Shown piece by piece: positions 8,438 through 16,784 of a stretch of 33,509 bases of DNA. The notes under the pieces are model-generated. The model saw only the letters and a program-made list of their open reading frames with translations, did no database searches and was not told the origin of the DNA. The stretch comes from Desulfobacterales bacterium (lineage in GTDB: Bacteria > Desulfobacterota > Desulfobacteria > Desulfobacterales > JAFDCJ01). A program made the position numbers and the translations under genes. Where the stretch lies: NCBI GenBank assembly GCA_030066155.1, contig JASJCE010000008.1, forward strand, positions 1-33,509, in the 5' to 3' direction. Every line of letters begins with the position of its first letter. Within the stretch, counting starts at the first letter, position 1.

Positions 8438-9973
8438 ATGGAAAATATTCTCCCGGCAATAAAGCTCGTTTTCAGCTGGAAAGTTCTGTTGGTAATTATC
8501 GGTTCGTGTGGCTTCGGTCTATTCACCGGGGCCATGCCGGGTATATCCGCCACTGTGGCAGTGGCGCTGCTGGTTCCCGTCACGTTTTACCTTTCACCGG
8601 AGGCAGCTCTGGCGGCAATGGCCACAGCCGTGGCCCTGGCTATTTTCGCCGGCGATATCCCGGGCGCATTGCTGCGTATTCCCGGAGTGCCTTCTTCGGC
8701 AGCTTATGCGGATGAAGCTTACGCCATGACCCGCAAAGGTTTGGGAGAAAAAGCCCTGGGTGTGTCCCTGGTATGCTCCGTGCTCGGAGGCTTGTTAGGA
8801 GCCGTTGCACTCAGCCTCTCAGCGCCGATGTTGGCGGAATTCGCTCTCGAGTTTCAGTACTACGAATATTTTTGGTTGGCTTGTATGGGATTGACTACAG
8901 CAGCATTTGTTTGCGGCGATGAACCGGTAAAAGGCATGATCTCGATTTGTATCGGCCTGCTTCTGTCAATGGTGGGTTTTGATATGATATCCGGAACCCC
9001 TCGCTTCACTTTCGGCATTCTGAGTTTGATGGAGGGAATTCATTTTATCTCGGCCCTGATTGGCGTTTTTGCCGTGGGAGAAGTATGCCGCAATTTGACT
9101 CGCGTCGGCAAAGGTCCGGTTGTTGTCGGGACTGGGGGCGGACATGTTTTCAAAGGCACCGGGCGCATCGTTTGGAAGTATAAATGGAACCTGGCGAGGG
9201 GACCGATCATCGGTACCGTCATCGGCGCGCTGCCGGGGGCAGGCTCTGACATGGCGGCGTGGGTGTCTTATGCCGTTGCCAAAAAATTTTCCAGAGAGCC
9301 GGAGAAGTTTCTGACAGGCCATCCTGAAGGAATCGTCGCAGCCAGTTCATCCAACAACGCCAGTACCTGCGCAACCTGGATCCCTTCGATTGTGTTCGGT
9401 ATTCCAGGGGATTCGGTAACTGCCATTGTGATCGGCGTGCTGTTTCTCAAAGGATTGGAGCCCGGCCCGGCCGTATTTCTCGAGAATGCCCCGCTGGTAT
9501 ACTCAATTTTCGTTTCGTTTTTTATTGCCAATATTATCCTGTTGCCGATGGGATTTTTGGCGATTAAGATTTCCAAACAAATGCTGCGTGTCCCCACGGA
9601 AGTTTTGATGCCGCTGGTGCTGATATTCTGTATTGTCGGCAGTTTTGCAATTAATAACTCCATTATGGGCGTCAGTATAATTTTGGTATTGGGATTCCTG
9701 TCGTTTATAATGCAGGAAAACGGGTTTCCCGTGGCACCGCTGATTCTCGGCATGATCATGGGCGAGCTGCTGGAAGAAAACTTCATGCAGGCAATGATAG
9801 CGGCCGACGGCAATGTTTTGGCGTTTTTCAGCCGTCCCATTGCGGCTTCACTCGGAATTGTAACTATTCTGGTATGGTTTTCACCTCTGCTCAGAATGGT
9901 GTTTGCCCGAATTCGGCAGCAGGTCGGCTGGAAGGCCAAATCGAACCGTAACGAAAATCCATGTGGATCCTGA
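8438..9973 (+). CDS. tctA: TTT transporter large membrane subunit TctA, set 2 (divergent)
   Basis: A 511-residue polytopic membrane protein. GAMPGISATVAVALLVPVTF matches the N-terminal TctA motif, and IGALPGAGSDMAAWVSYAVA matches the duplicated second copy. The central signature is altered: where TctA normally reads YGGSTTAILLNIPGE, this protein has IFAGDIPGALLRIPGVPSSA, keeping only the IPG core. It therefore belongs to a divergent TctA subgroup, which may reflect a different ligand. The regulator gene begins about 36 nt after its stop codon, consistent with one transcription unit. Confidence 0.9.
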   Translation: MENILPAIKLVFSWKVLLVIIGSCGFGLFTGAMPGISATVAVALLVPVTFYLSPEAALAAMATAVALAIFAGDIPGALLRIPGVPSSAAYADEAYAMTRKGLGEKALGVSLVCSVLGGLLGAVALSLSAPMLAEFALEFQYYEYFWLACMGLTTAAFVCGDEPVKGMISICIGLLLSMVGFDMISGTPRFTFGILSLMEGIHFISALIGVFAVGEVCRNLTRVGKGPVVVGTGGGHVFKGTGRIVWKYKWNLARGPIIGTVIGALPGAGSDMAAWVSYAVAKKFSREPEKFLTGHPEGIVAASSSNNASTCATWIPSIVFGIPGDSVTAIVIGVLFLKGLEPGPAVFLENAPLVYSIFVSFFIANIILLPMGFLAIKISKQMLRVPTEVLMPLVLIFCIVGSFAINNSIMGVSIILVLGFLSFIMQENGFPVAPLILGMIMGELLEENFMQAMIAADGNVLAFFSRPIAASLGIVTILVWFSPLLRMVFARIRQQVGWKAKSNRNENPCGS

Positions 9974-10009
9974 GGAGAAGATTCGCTTCTGCAATTGGAA
10001 AATCGGGAT

Positions 10010-10705
10010 ATGGCTGATTTAAACAACAAAAAAGCGCCCATTGATATAACCAATATCAATGAAAAGATATACAGTTTAATTAAAGGACGCATTACGCATT
10101 TTGAATACCCCCCGGGTTACCCGCTGAATATCCGCAAGCTGCAGGTTGAATTCGGCGTCAGCAACAGCCCGATCAAGGATGCGCTATTTCGGCTGGCCGG
10201 CGAGGGGCTGGTTGAAATAACCTCGAGAAAAGGCACTTATGTCAAAGATATTTCGGTCGAGGACCTTTATGAAATTGAGGAAACCCGGGTCATCCTGGAA
10301 GTCGGTGCAGTGGAAATAATTGCCGGTGAGATTACCGACGAGCAGTTGGAGCGCCTTGAATCGCTATACCAAGGGACCCTTATCCCGGAAGAACAATTTG
10401 AATACAGTCGGTTTATGGAAAAGGACAGCCGGTTTCATCTGGAAATTATCAAGATGACAAACAATAAACGGCTTCTCGACATTTACAAACAATTAAATGC
10501 TCACGTACACATCACGCGCTTTCAATATGCCCGCAATCGCAAAAAACCGCTGGCCTGGACCCATCAGGACCATTTGGATATTCTTGCAGCGCTGAGGGAG
10601 CGGGACCCGGACAAAGCCAAAAAAGCGGTTCGCATTCATCGAATCAAAGCCCGGGATGCGTTTCTCAAGAAGCGAAAGCAAAAAGAACCCATTGAATCTA
10701 AATGA
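10010..10705 (+). CDS. GntR family transcriptional regulator with FCD ligand domain
   Basis: A 231-residue regulator from ATG 10010; TTG 9995 is an alternative start, since the better GAGGAG (9972-9977) is 17 nt from it and neither start has an ideal ribosome site. Residues about 15-80 form the GntR winged helix (NINEKIYSLIKGRI, then LQVEFGVSNSPIKDALFRLAGEGLVEI and the wing RKGTYV). The all-helical FCD domain follows, with RFHLEIIKMTNN, THQDHLDIL and RIHRIKARDA supplying the His positions of its metal/carboxylate site. FCD regulators of this kind usually sense an organic acid substrate of the adjacent operon. It sits between the second TTT set and the catabolic enzymes and probably controls both (inference). 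Confidence 0.9.
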   Translation: MADLNNKKAPIDITNINEKIYSLIKGRITHFEYPPGYPLNIRKLQVEFGVSNSPIKDALFRLAGEGLVEITSRKGTYVKDISVEDLYEIEETRVILEVGAVEIIAGEITDEQLERLESLYQGTLIPEEQFEYSRFMEKDSRFHLEIIKMTNNKRLLDIYKQLNAHVHITRFQYARNRKKPLAWTHQDHLDILAALRERDPDKAKKAVRIHRIKARDAFLKKRKQKEPIESK

Positions 10706-10720
10706 GGAAAGGATAAAATT

Positions 10721-11731
10721 ATGACCTGGCCAATCGAGCATTTTCACTATATTCCCGCGTCATCGAGCTTTATCGAAATGATGCCCGGGGCAATGAAAGC
10801 CATGACACAGTGTGCCGGAGTCAAGCCGGGGGAGAATGTGGTTATCGCCTGCGACACCAACAAATTACGCCTGGCAGAAGCCCTGGCTGCGGCGGCTTAC
10901 GCCGTTGGTGGCATGCCGACCGTGGTTTCATTTCCGCCCACCGGGGCACATGGAGCGCAGGTTCCAAAGGCTGTCGTCGGTGCCTGCGCCGTTAGTGACG
11001 TCTTGTTTATGCCGACCAGTTGGTCAATGACGCATACCGATGCCCGCATCGAGGCCATTAAAAACGGATCAAGGGTTTGCACGATGTGCGAGGTCACCGA
11101 AGACTGCCTGTGTGCCGGGGGTATTTTAGGTGATTTCGAAGAGAATGATCGCATCGGACGCAAGATTGGAGAACTGTTGGCCGGCGCAACCGCTATTCGC
11201 ATGACCTCTGCCGGGGGCACCGATCTGACCGCCGAAATAACCGGAAGGCCGGTCCAATATGAGACCGGGCTTTTTCGGGAACCGGGCCAATTTGCGGCGT
11301 TGCCCAACAGTGAACTGAACATATCTCCAATTGAAGGTACCACCGAAGGGCTGATTGTGGGAGATGTACGTTTAATGGGGTACGGCATCATCCGTGCAGA
11401 GCCGGTCACCATCGAGGTCAAAGCAGGCGAAGTGGCCGGCATCACCGGCGGAAAAGCCGCTGGTTATTTAAGAGAAACCCTCGAGGCGTTTAACGACCGT
11501 CGTGCATATAATTTGGCCGAGTTTGCAGTAGGGCTTAATCCGGCCAGCCGAACCTACGCCACCAACCTTGAAGATCTTGGCAAGCTGGGTTTCGGTCATC
11601 ACGGAATCGGCAGCAACTATGCCATTGGCGGTTCGGTGGCAGCCCCCTGTCACATCGATATCATCTACGCTGAAGCCAGCCTCTACATTGACGACAAACT
11701 TATTCTGGACAAGGGGAAGATCTTGATTTGA
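10721..11731 (+). CDS. M29 aminopeptidase / 2,5-dihydroxypyridine dioxygenase (NicX)-like metalloenzyme
   Basis: A 336-residue protein starting 15 nt after the regulator, with GAGGAAAGGA upstream. The C-terminal third (GFGHHGIGSNYAIGG, then APCHIDIIY) matches the metal-binding core shared by M29-type thermophilic aminopeptidases and NicX, the Fe(II) enzyme that opens 2,5-dihydroxypyridine; HxD in CHIDIIY corresponds to the metal His-Asp pair. The N-terminal half (GENVVIACDTNKLRLAEALA) is the nucleotide-like fold of the same superfamily. The actual reaction is unknown: NicX itself needs O2, which would be odd beside anaerobic genes, so a hydrolase or an isomerase-like activity is equally possible. 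Its stop overlaps the next start by one base (TGATG), implying translational coupling with the dehydratase. Confidence 0.7.
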   Translation: MTWPIEHFHYIPASSSFIEMMPGAMKAMTQCAGVKPGENVVIACDTNKLRLAEALAAAAYAVGGMPTVVSFPPTGAHGAQVPKAVVGACAVSDVLFMPTSWSMTHTDARIEAIKNGSRVCTMCEVTEDCLCAGGILGDFEENDRIGRKIGELLAGATAIRMTSAGGTDLTAEITGRPVQYETGLFREPGQFAALPNSELNISPIEGTTEGLIVGDVRLMGYGIIRAEPVTIEVKAGEVAGITGGKAAGYLRETLEAFNDRRAYNLAEFAVGLNPASRTYATNLEDLGKLGFGHHGIGSNYAIGGSVAAPCHIDIIYAEASLYIDDKLILDKGKILI

Positions 11732-13416
11732 TGAAGAATCTCAGAAGCCAAAAAATTCTTCACAGACCCCGGTGGTCAAAAGTGCGGGCCCTGTTTAAGT
11801 CGATGGGTTACAGCGATGCCGATCTTGCGCGCCCCCTGATCGGGATCGCCAACTCGTGGAACCGCATAGTTCCCGGACACTACAATCTGCGAAGGGTAGC
11901 AGAATATGTGACCCAGGGAATTCTGCAGGCCGGCGGCACGCCTTTAGAGTTCGGCGTCATTGCCGCCTGTGACGGCATTGCCACCGGCCATGAAGGCATG
12001 CATTACGTGCTGCCGTCCAGAGAGATTATTGCCGGCAGCATCGAAATCATGGTGCAGGCCCATAAGCTGGACGGCATCGTGATGCTGGGCTCGTGCGACA
12101 AGATCGTGCCCGGTATGTTGATGGGTGCCGCCCGGCTGGATGTGCCCGCCATCCACGTTGTCGGCGGACCGGCAGAAGGCGGCTGCGAATTCGACGGCCG
12201 GGCTGCAGATACGACTTCAATTGCCGAAGGTCTGGGAATGCTCAAAGCCGGCAGAATCGATGAGGAAACTTATAACCGGCTCGAAGATCAGGTAATGCCG
12301 ACCTGCGGCTCATGCTCGTTTATGGGGACCGCCAACTCCATGGCCTGTGCAGCCGAGGCCATGGGCATGAGCCTTCCGGGAACGGCCAACATTCCGGCAA
12401 CCCATGCCGATCGTCTGCGTGCCGCCCAGCATTCCGGCCGGCAGATAGTGGAACTGGTGCGCAGCGGAATCTCATCCCGTCAGATTATCAGTCGCCTGGG
12501 CATCGAAAACGCTATTCGCCTGACGGCTGCCATCGGCGGGTCGACCAATATGGCATTGCATTTGCCGGCGATTGGATACGAAACCGGAGTGCAGATTTCC
12601 ATGACGAATTTTGACGAGCTGTGCCGGACAACCCCCCATATTGCCAAAATGAATCCGGCAGCCGCGGCAAATGTCGCTGACTTTCACCTGGCCGGCGGCG
12701 TGAAAGCCGTCATGAGTGAAATCCTGCCGCTGCTTCATGGGGACGCAATGACGGTGACCGGAAAAACCGTTGCCGAGAACCTGGTAAACACACCCAAAGG
12801 CGATCCGACTGTTATTAGAACCTTTCAGAATCCGTGGAGCAGTCAGGGAGGGTTGGCGGTTCTACGCGGGAACCTGGCTCCGGATTCCGCCATTACCAAG
12901 CCGGCGGCCATTCACCGCGACATGCAGACATTTGCCGGTCAGGCCAGGTGCTTTGACTCCGAGGAAGACGCCAACCAGGCGATCATCGACGGTAACATAC
13001 AACCCGGAAACGTCGTTGTAATTCGCTACGAAGGACCCAAAGGTGGCCCGGGAATGCGGGAGATGGCCACGGCGATGAAACTGCTCTACGGCTGCGGAAT
13101 GGCGCTTAAAACAGCGGTCGTCACCGACGGCCGCTTTTCCGGGACCAACAATGGTTGTTTTGTCGGTCACATTTCCCCCGAGGCCGCAGAAGGAGGGCCC
13201 ATTGCTGCTGTCCGTGATGGGGATACCATCACCATTGACATTCCAAACCGGACCATACGTCTCGAGGTAGACGACGAGGAAATCTCCACCCGCCTTGCCG
13301 GTTGGCAAAGGCCGGTGGATAAAATTACCAGCGGATACCTTGGCTTATACGCCAGGTTAGCCTCCTCGGCAGCTGAGGGAGCCGTCCTGAAAATAAATTC
13401 TATGTCAGATATCTAG
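11731..13416 (+). CDS. IlvD/Edd family Fe-S dehydratase (dihydroxy-acid or sugar-acid dehydratase)
   Basis: A 561-residue enzyme of full family length. ATG 11731 overlaps the preceding stop by one base. Cluster and active-site motifs are GSCDK (C122) and TCGSC (C192, C195), with the substrate/Mg loop around AACDGIATGHEGM and the C-terminal VTDGRFSGTNNGCFVGHISPEA, where Ser of RFSG is the general base in characterised members. The third Cys seen in [2Fe-2S] sugar-acid dehydratases is absent in NSWNRIVPGH, so an oxygen-sensitive [4Fe-4S] form like E. coli IlvD is more likely (inference). The enzyme removes water from 2,3-dihydroxy acids to give 2-keto acids. Its setting in a transporter/regulator island points to a catabolic rather than branched-chain biosynthetic role. 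Confidence 0.88.
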   Translation: MKNLRSQKILHRPRWSKVRALFKSMGYSDADLARPLIGIANSWNRIVPGHYNLRRVAEYVTQGILQAGGTPLEFGVIAACDGIATGHEGMHYVLPSREIIAGSIEIMVQAHKLDGIVMLGSCDKIVPGMLMGAARLDVPAIHVVGGPAEGGCEFDGRAADTTSIAEGLGMLKAGRIDEETYNRLEDQVMPTCGSCSFMGTANSMACAAEAMGMSLPGTANIPATHADRLRAAQHSGRQIVELVRSGISSRQIISRLGIENAIRLTAAIGGSTNMALHLPAIGYETGVQISMTNFDELCRTTPHIAKMNPAAAANVADFHLAGGVKAVMSEILPLLHGDAMTVTGKTVAENLVNTPKGDPTVIRTFQNPWSSQGGLAVLRGNLAPDSAITKPAAIHRDMQTFAGQARCFDSEEDANQAIIDGNIQPGNVVVIRYEGPKGGPGMREMATAMKLLYGCGMALKTAVVTDGRFSGTNNGCFVGHISPEAAEGGPIAAVRDGDTITIDIPNRTIRLEVDDEEISTRLAGWQRPVDKITSGYLGLYARLASSAAEGAVLKINSMSDI

Positions 13417-13445
13417 TCTCAGGCATAAAATGTGAGGGTACAAAA

Positions 13446-14240
13446 ATGGACTTACATCTATCGGGCAAGACAGCGATCGTAACCGGCGGCAGTGCAGGAA
13501 TTGGTTTGGCCTGCTGCAAAACACTTTATATGGAAGGTACCCGAATCGTCCTGGCAGCCCATGAAGGGGTTGATTCGGCGGCTGAGTCCATCCGGCAGCA
13601 GGCTGACGGCCAAAGAAATGATGAGGTTATTCCGGTTCAGGTTGACCTTTCCCAGGCCGATCAAGCCGAGGCGGTCGTTCAAACGGCTATAGAAAAGACG
13701 GGTCGGGTTGATATTCTGGTGAATTGCGCGGGGGCGGCACGCGCTGGCGCTTTTCTCGAACTGACCGATCAGGATTTCCTTGACGCCTGGACCCTGAAAT
13801 TACTCGGCTATATCCGCATGATTAAAGCGGTTATACCCCAAATGAAGCAGCAAAAAGATGGGCGAATCATTAACATAGTAGGAGCTGCGGCAAAAACGCC
13901 TTCGGCAACATTTCTAACCGGAAGTACGGCGAATGCCGCTCTTGTCAATTTTACCCGCGGCATCAGCAAAGAACTGGCACCGCTGCATATACGGATAAAT
14001 GCTATATCGCCTGCTCCGACGGAAACGGAACGTGCCAGAAGACTGGCAGAGCAAACTGCCGAAGCGCGGGGGGTCAGTCTGGAAAAGGTGATGGAGGAGT
14101 CAACAAAAAGTATTCCCATTGGCCGCATGATCAAGCCGGAGGAGATTGCGGCATTGGCAGCTTTTTTAGTGTCTGATCTCGCCGCTTCGATCACCGGTGC
14201 TGAAATTCTCATAGATGGCGGATTGACGCCAGGTGTCTGA
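13446..14240 (+). CDS. SDR-fold protein lacking the catalytic Ser-Tyr-Lys
   Basis: A 264-residue short-chain dehydrogenase/reductase fold starting after GAGGG (about 13433). The cofactor site is intact: TGGSAGIG (residues 13-20), VDLSQA and VNCAGAARAG (92-101), the NNAG-equivalent. The C-terminus ends in the normal GAEILIDGGL. The catalytic residues are not there: the strand that should read N-I-S-S reads NIVG, and the YxxxK helix reads GSTAN (159-163), so Ser, Tyr and Lys are replaced by Gly146, Gly159 and Asn163. I recall other SDR proteins with a G-S/N-A-x-N-A-A-L pattern at this place, so this may be an established variant rather than damage. It is the last gene of the + strand catabolic cluster; a hairpin covers its stop codon. 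Confidence 0.85.
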   Translation: MDLHLSGKTAIVTGGSAGIGLACCKTLYMEGTRIVLAAHEGVDSAAESIRQQADGQRNDEVIPVQVDLSQADQAEAVVQTAIEKTGRVDILVNCAGAARAGAFLELTDQDFLDAWTLKLLGYIRMIKAVIPQMKQQKDGRIINIVGAAAKTPSATFLTGSTANAALVNFTRGISKELAPLHIRINAISPAPTETERARRLAEQTAEARGVSLEKVMEESTKSIPIGRMIKPEEIAALAAFLVSDLAASITGAEILIDGGLTPGV

Positions 14241-14256
14241 CAGGCGGACAGACACC
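14232..14256 (+). terminator. Hairpin at the end of the catabolic cluster
   Basis: GGTGTCTG (14232-14239) and CAGACACC (14249-14256) form a perfect 8-bp stem with a 9-nt loop; the SDR stop codon TGA (14238-14240) lies at the top of the left arm. No U-run follows, so it may stabilise the mRNA end or terminate weakly. Confidence 0.4.
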
Positions 14257-14294
14257 AGATCTCATCTCCAGATACAGGGGATCAAAGGTATGCG

Positions 14295-14598
14295 CTACTG
14301 TCTAGCTCCCCCGACTTGGAAGTTGATGGCTGTACCGACGGCGATGAGTTCGATCTCGGTTCCGATTCGTTGGATATTTCATCGACGCCTTGAGAAGCAA
14401 CTGTAATTTTTCAGGCCCAATCGGCGGGGCAATAGGCCGGTCGCCGTGACTGAGTCAGCCGGATTCTCCTGCCTGCCAACACAACGATCAGCGGACCAAC
14501 CAGCAGCCAGCCGGCCGCTGTATCGGCCCCGGTGTCGTCGGAGCAACATCCAGGACCATCGTATTCAGCACCTGATTCCAATCATCATTCTGTTCAGG
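14295..14598 (-). pseudogene. Decayed minus-strand reading frames including one hydrophobic segment
   Basis: Between the SDR gene and the amidohydrolase, minus-strand translation gives protein-like pieces in different frames: PEQNDDWNQVLNTMVLDVAP from 14598, then after a frame change a hydrophobic stretch followed by arginines (TAAGWLLVGPLIVVLAGRR) with stop at 14411-14413, and a shorter piece ending at 14295. It looks like a broken gene whose C-terminus was a membrane anchor. The family is not recognised, and chance cannot be excluded for such short pieces. Confidence 0.3.
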
Positions 14599-14608
14599 GT
14601 GAATGAGC

Positions 14609-15742
14609 TTAACCCAGCCGCAGTATCCTTTGCGCATTGTCTCGAAATATGGCCTGCCGATTGGCTTTTGATGTATTCATGCCGGCAACGCTGGCAATGG
14701 CATCACCCGTGAAGGCTCGACCGGCGGTGGCTTCCATTGGTGCGTCAGTCCCGAAGAGAACTCGTTCGGATCCGAAAAAATCGCTGGCGATTTCCAACAG
14801 TTTAGGCTGGTTACCCTGGGTTGCGGTGTCACAATAAAATTTTTTGAAGTGTTCGATATATGGCTTTGATATCGTGGTGGGTTGATTTTTACCGGTATTT
14901 TGTTCGAAGTAGTCCCAGCCATATTGCATCCGCTGGGCATATAAGGGAATCAGCGCACCGGCGTGATGTATGATCAGCTTGAGATCCGGGTAGCGATCGA
15001 ACACGCCGGCAAACACGATCCGCACCATGGCTGTCGAGCTGTCCTCCAACCAGGTCAGCGTCTGCCAAACCTGGAATTTGGATACGGACTCATCAATGTA
15101 GTCCGGATATATCGGCGGCCGTGACGGATGGATCCATAAGGGTACATCGAGTTTGGCTGCTTCAGCGTAAAGCTGTTCGTAGTCCGGGTGATCTGGCCGC
15201 TTGACTGTTGGTCCGACCACAAACATGCCCCCGACCATATTAAGCTCTTTAACCGCTCGGTTCAGCTCAGCGAGCATGATTTGGGCATTGGTCGCGGGAA
15301 GAACGGCAACTGCCGAAAATCGATCCGGATGTTTGGAGACAATTCGAGCCATCTCGTTATTTAAAATTTGAGCCGCTTTCAGACATTTTTGTGAATCGAT
15401 ATGGACTGCCGGAGCGGTTTCCAGCCAGGGCAGCGGCACGAGCACGGATCTTGTAACGCTAAAGTCGTCCATCAACCGCAGGCGTTTATCCGAATCGATG
15501 AGGGTTGGCGTGTTTGCAAAGAGACGGCGGAAGACATGCGGTTTCGGCCCGCCGGCGGCTTCTAAATAATCAATTATTTTCATCGTGGAAAAGTGACAAT
15601 AGAAGTCGATTTTCTCTGTTTTGAGGTCATTTGCTTCGGATTGCTCGTTTTGCGATGCATGCGCCTGACGAATCGGCCATTTACCCAGGAGGATTCCGGC
15701 AGCCGATAGCCAGGCATTTTTCAAAAAATTTCTGCGGTTCAT
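14609..15742 (-). CDS. Tat-exported amidohydrolase-2 family hydrolase/decarboxylase
   Basis: A 377-residue protein from the ATG at 15742-15740, preceded by GGAG and starting MNRRNFLKNAWLSAAGILLG. This resembles a twin-arginine signal (RRNFLK), so the enzyme is probably exported folded. A further 20 codons upstream are open but would bury this signal. The body is the ACMSD-like TIM barrel: EKIDFYCHFS, LWIHPSRP, IIHHAGALIP with an HH pair, and LFGTDAPME with the metal Asp. The first metal motif, normally D-x-H-x-H, reads DFYCH, so Tyr48 replaces the first His while H50 remains. Family members hydrolyse or decarboxylate cyclic carboxylic acids. It is convergent with the catabolic cluster and could work on the same compound in the periplasm (inference). 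Confidence 0.83.
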   Translation of the reverse strand: MNRRNFLKNAWLSAAGILLGKWPIRQAHASQNEQSEANDLKTEKIDFYCHFSTMKIIDYLEAAGGPKPHVFRRLFANTPTLIDSDKRLRLMDDFSVTRSVLVPLPWLETAPAVHIDSQKCLKAAQILNNEMARIVSKHPDRFSAVAVLPATNAQIMLAELNRAVKELNMVGGMFVVGPTVKRPDHPDYEQLYAEAAKLDVPLWIHPSRPPIYPDYIDESVSKFQVWQTLTWLEDSSTAMVRIVFAGVFDRYPDLKLIIHHAGALIPLYAQRMQYGWDYFEQNTGKNQPTTISKPYIEHFKKFYCDTATQGNQPKLLEIASDFFGSERVLFGTDAPMEATAGRAFTGDAIASVAGMNTSKANRQAIFRDNAQRILRLG

Positions 15743-16013
15743 CCCTGATTCTCCAATCCATTTGTTAAACGTACTTTTTTGCACATATTTTAGGATTACC
15801 ATATAATCGGATAATTCAAGTTGCTCGTCTTGCTCGTCGCGGAATCAATTGCAGTATGTGCAGTATGGGGACGGTGTTTTTTTTTCTGCGTTTCTAAATT
15901 TTTATCCACAGATTTACCCAGTTAAATAGCTTGAGGTGCGGTGTAATTCATATACGTTTTGCAGAGTGAGAAAGATAAAGCATTTCATGTTGGTTTTCCT
16001 AAAGATCTCAAGC

Positions 16014-16065
16014 TAAGATTTGAGCACCACTCAAAGTAGATTTCTTTACTAACGCTCAAATCTTA
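16014..16065. repeat. Perfect 12-bp inverted repeat
   Basis: TAAGATTTGAGC (16014-16025) and GCTCAAATCTTA (16054-16065) are exact reverse complements around a 28-nt spacer. It could be a large stem-loop or the ends of a tiny degenerate element. No flanking duplication was noticed. Confidence 0.6.
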
Positions 16066-16164
16066 TTTAACCGGGTGAACAGATACTCCCGATGAAATAG
16101 AGAAAAAAGATTTCATTGGGCAGGCACAGATTACACTGAATGCGGGATGCAGACTTCGAAATTT

Positions 16165-16240
16165 GCTGGGGTTAATTCCCCCAGCTTGCTGCGTTAAGGA
16201 TAGAATTTATCATCCGTTGATACTCCGCGGCTTGCCGCGG
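16165..16240. repeat. REP-like palindromes
   Basis: GCTGGGG (16165-16171) pairs with CCCCAGC (16179-16185) around a 7-nt loop. About 45 nt on, a second GC-rich palindrome CCGCGGCTTGCCGCGG follows, and both are followed by the shared motif gcttgc/cttgcc. The arrangement resembles REP-type extragenic palindromes. The 98-codon frame over this stretch is judged not to be a gene. Confidence 0.5.
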
Positions 16241-16784
16241 GGCGGTTCATTTAGCCTTAATTTCATTTCTGAGGCGATGTTCTCTCTTAGGGCAACACTG
16301 CGATTGACGGTTGAACTGGTCATCTTCGATTTTTGCTATTTGGGCGATGATATGCGAAAATATTCATACGAATATTCTGCTAAAAAATCTCAAAGCCCGG
16401 GTTATTTTCAACCCTATATTGCGCAGGCTGATCATGCGATGGGGGATACAGAGCATTGAGGTCAGGGAGGCGTAATTGTATGAACAAGAAAAGTAGCCGT
16501 TCAGGAGTTTGGGACTTTGCCCTTCAGTCTTCGCTTTCAGCTTCGACCAGACACGTCGGGCTACGACCCCACACGCAGGGTTTGAAGTTCAAAGGTTAGG
16601 GTTAAAGTCCGATCGCAATCATTGTTTGACAAGGCCTGAGGTAAACCCAATAAAAACAGAGATTGTTTTCCCCAACCAAGGGATTCAGTAGGTTGGGATC
16701 CGGTCGCAAATACTGTGCGGCTAAAATTGTAAATGCCTGTAAACAAGAGAAACCCTGAACGGTGAACCCTGAACCTGAGAACCC

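Larger units (their letters stand above)
15803..16784. other. Long spacer (about 980 nt) without a supported gene
   Basis: Besides the inverted repeats listed separately it holds a tandem TTGCTCGTC (15821-15829 and 15830-15838), a tandem gcagtatg run near 15852 with a T-tract, and a degenerate heptamer block at 16748-16792 (ccctgaa/cggtgaa/ccctgaa). A 39-codon frame at 16480-16599 has an AGGGAGG ribosome-like site but no protein-like character. Confidence 0.5.

Noticed and set aside
11731-13416. Calling the dehydratase biosynthetic ilvD
   Set aside because: No ilvB, ilvN, ilvC or leu genes nearby; the context is transport, regulator and catabolic enzymes, so only the family is stated.
14446-14712. 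88-codon + strand frame overlapping the amidohydrolase end
   Set aside because: Antisense to the 3' end of a clear gene and without a ribosome site.
16163-16459. 98-codon frame in the long spacer
   Set aside because: Its first half is the translation of GC palindromes, it starts with TTG without a ribosome site, and the rest shows no family features.
16480-16599. 39-codon frame preceded by AGGGAGG
   Set aside because: A usable ribosome-like site, but the peptide is short with no recognisable pattern; kept only as a note.
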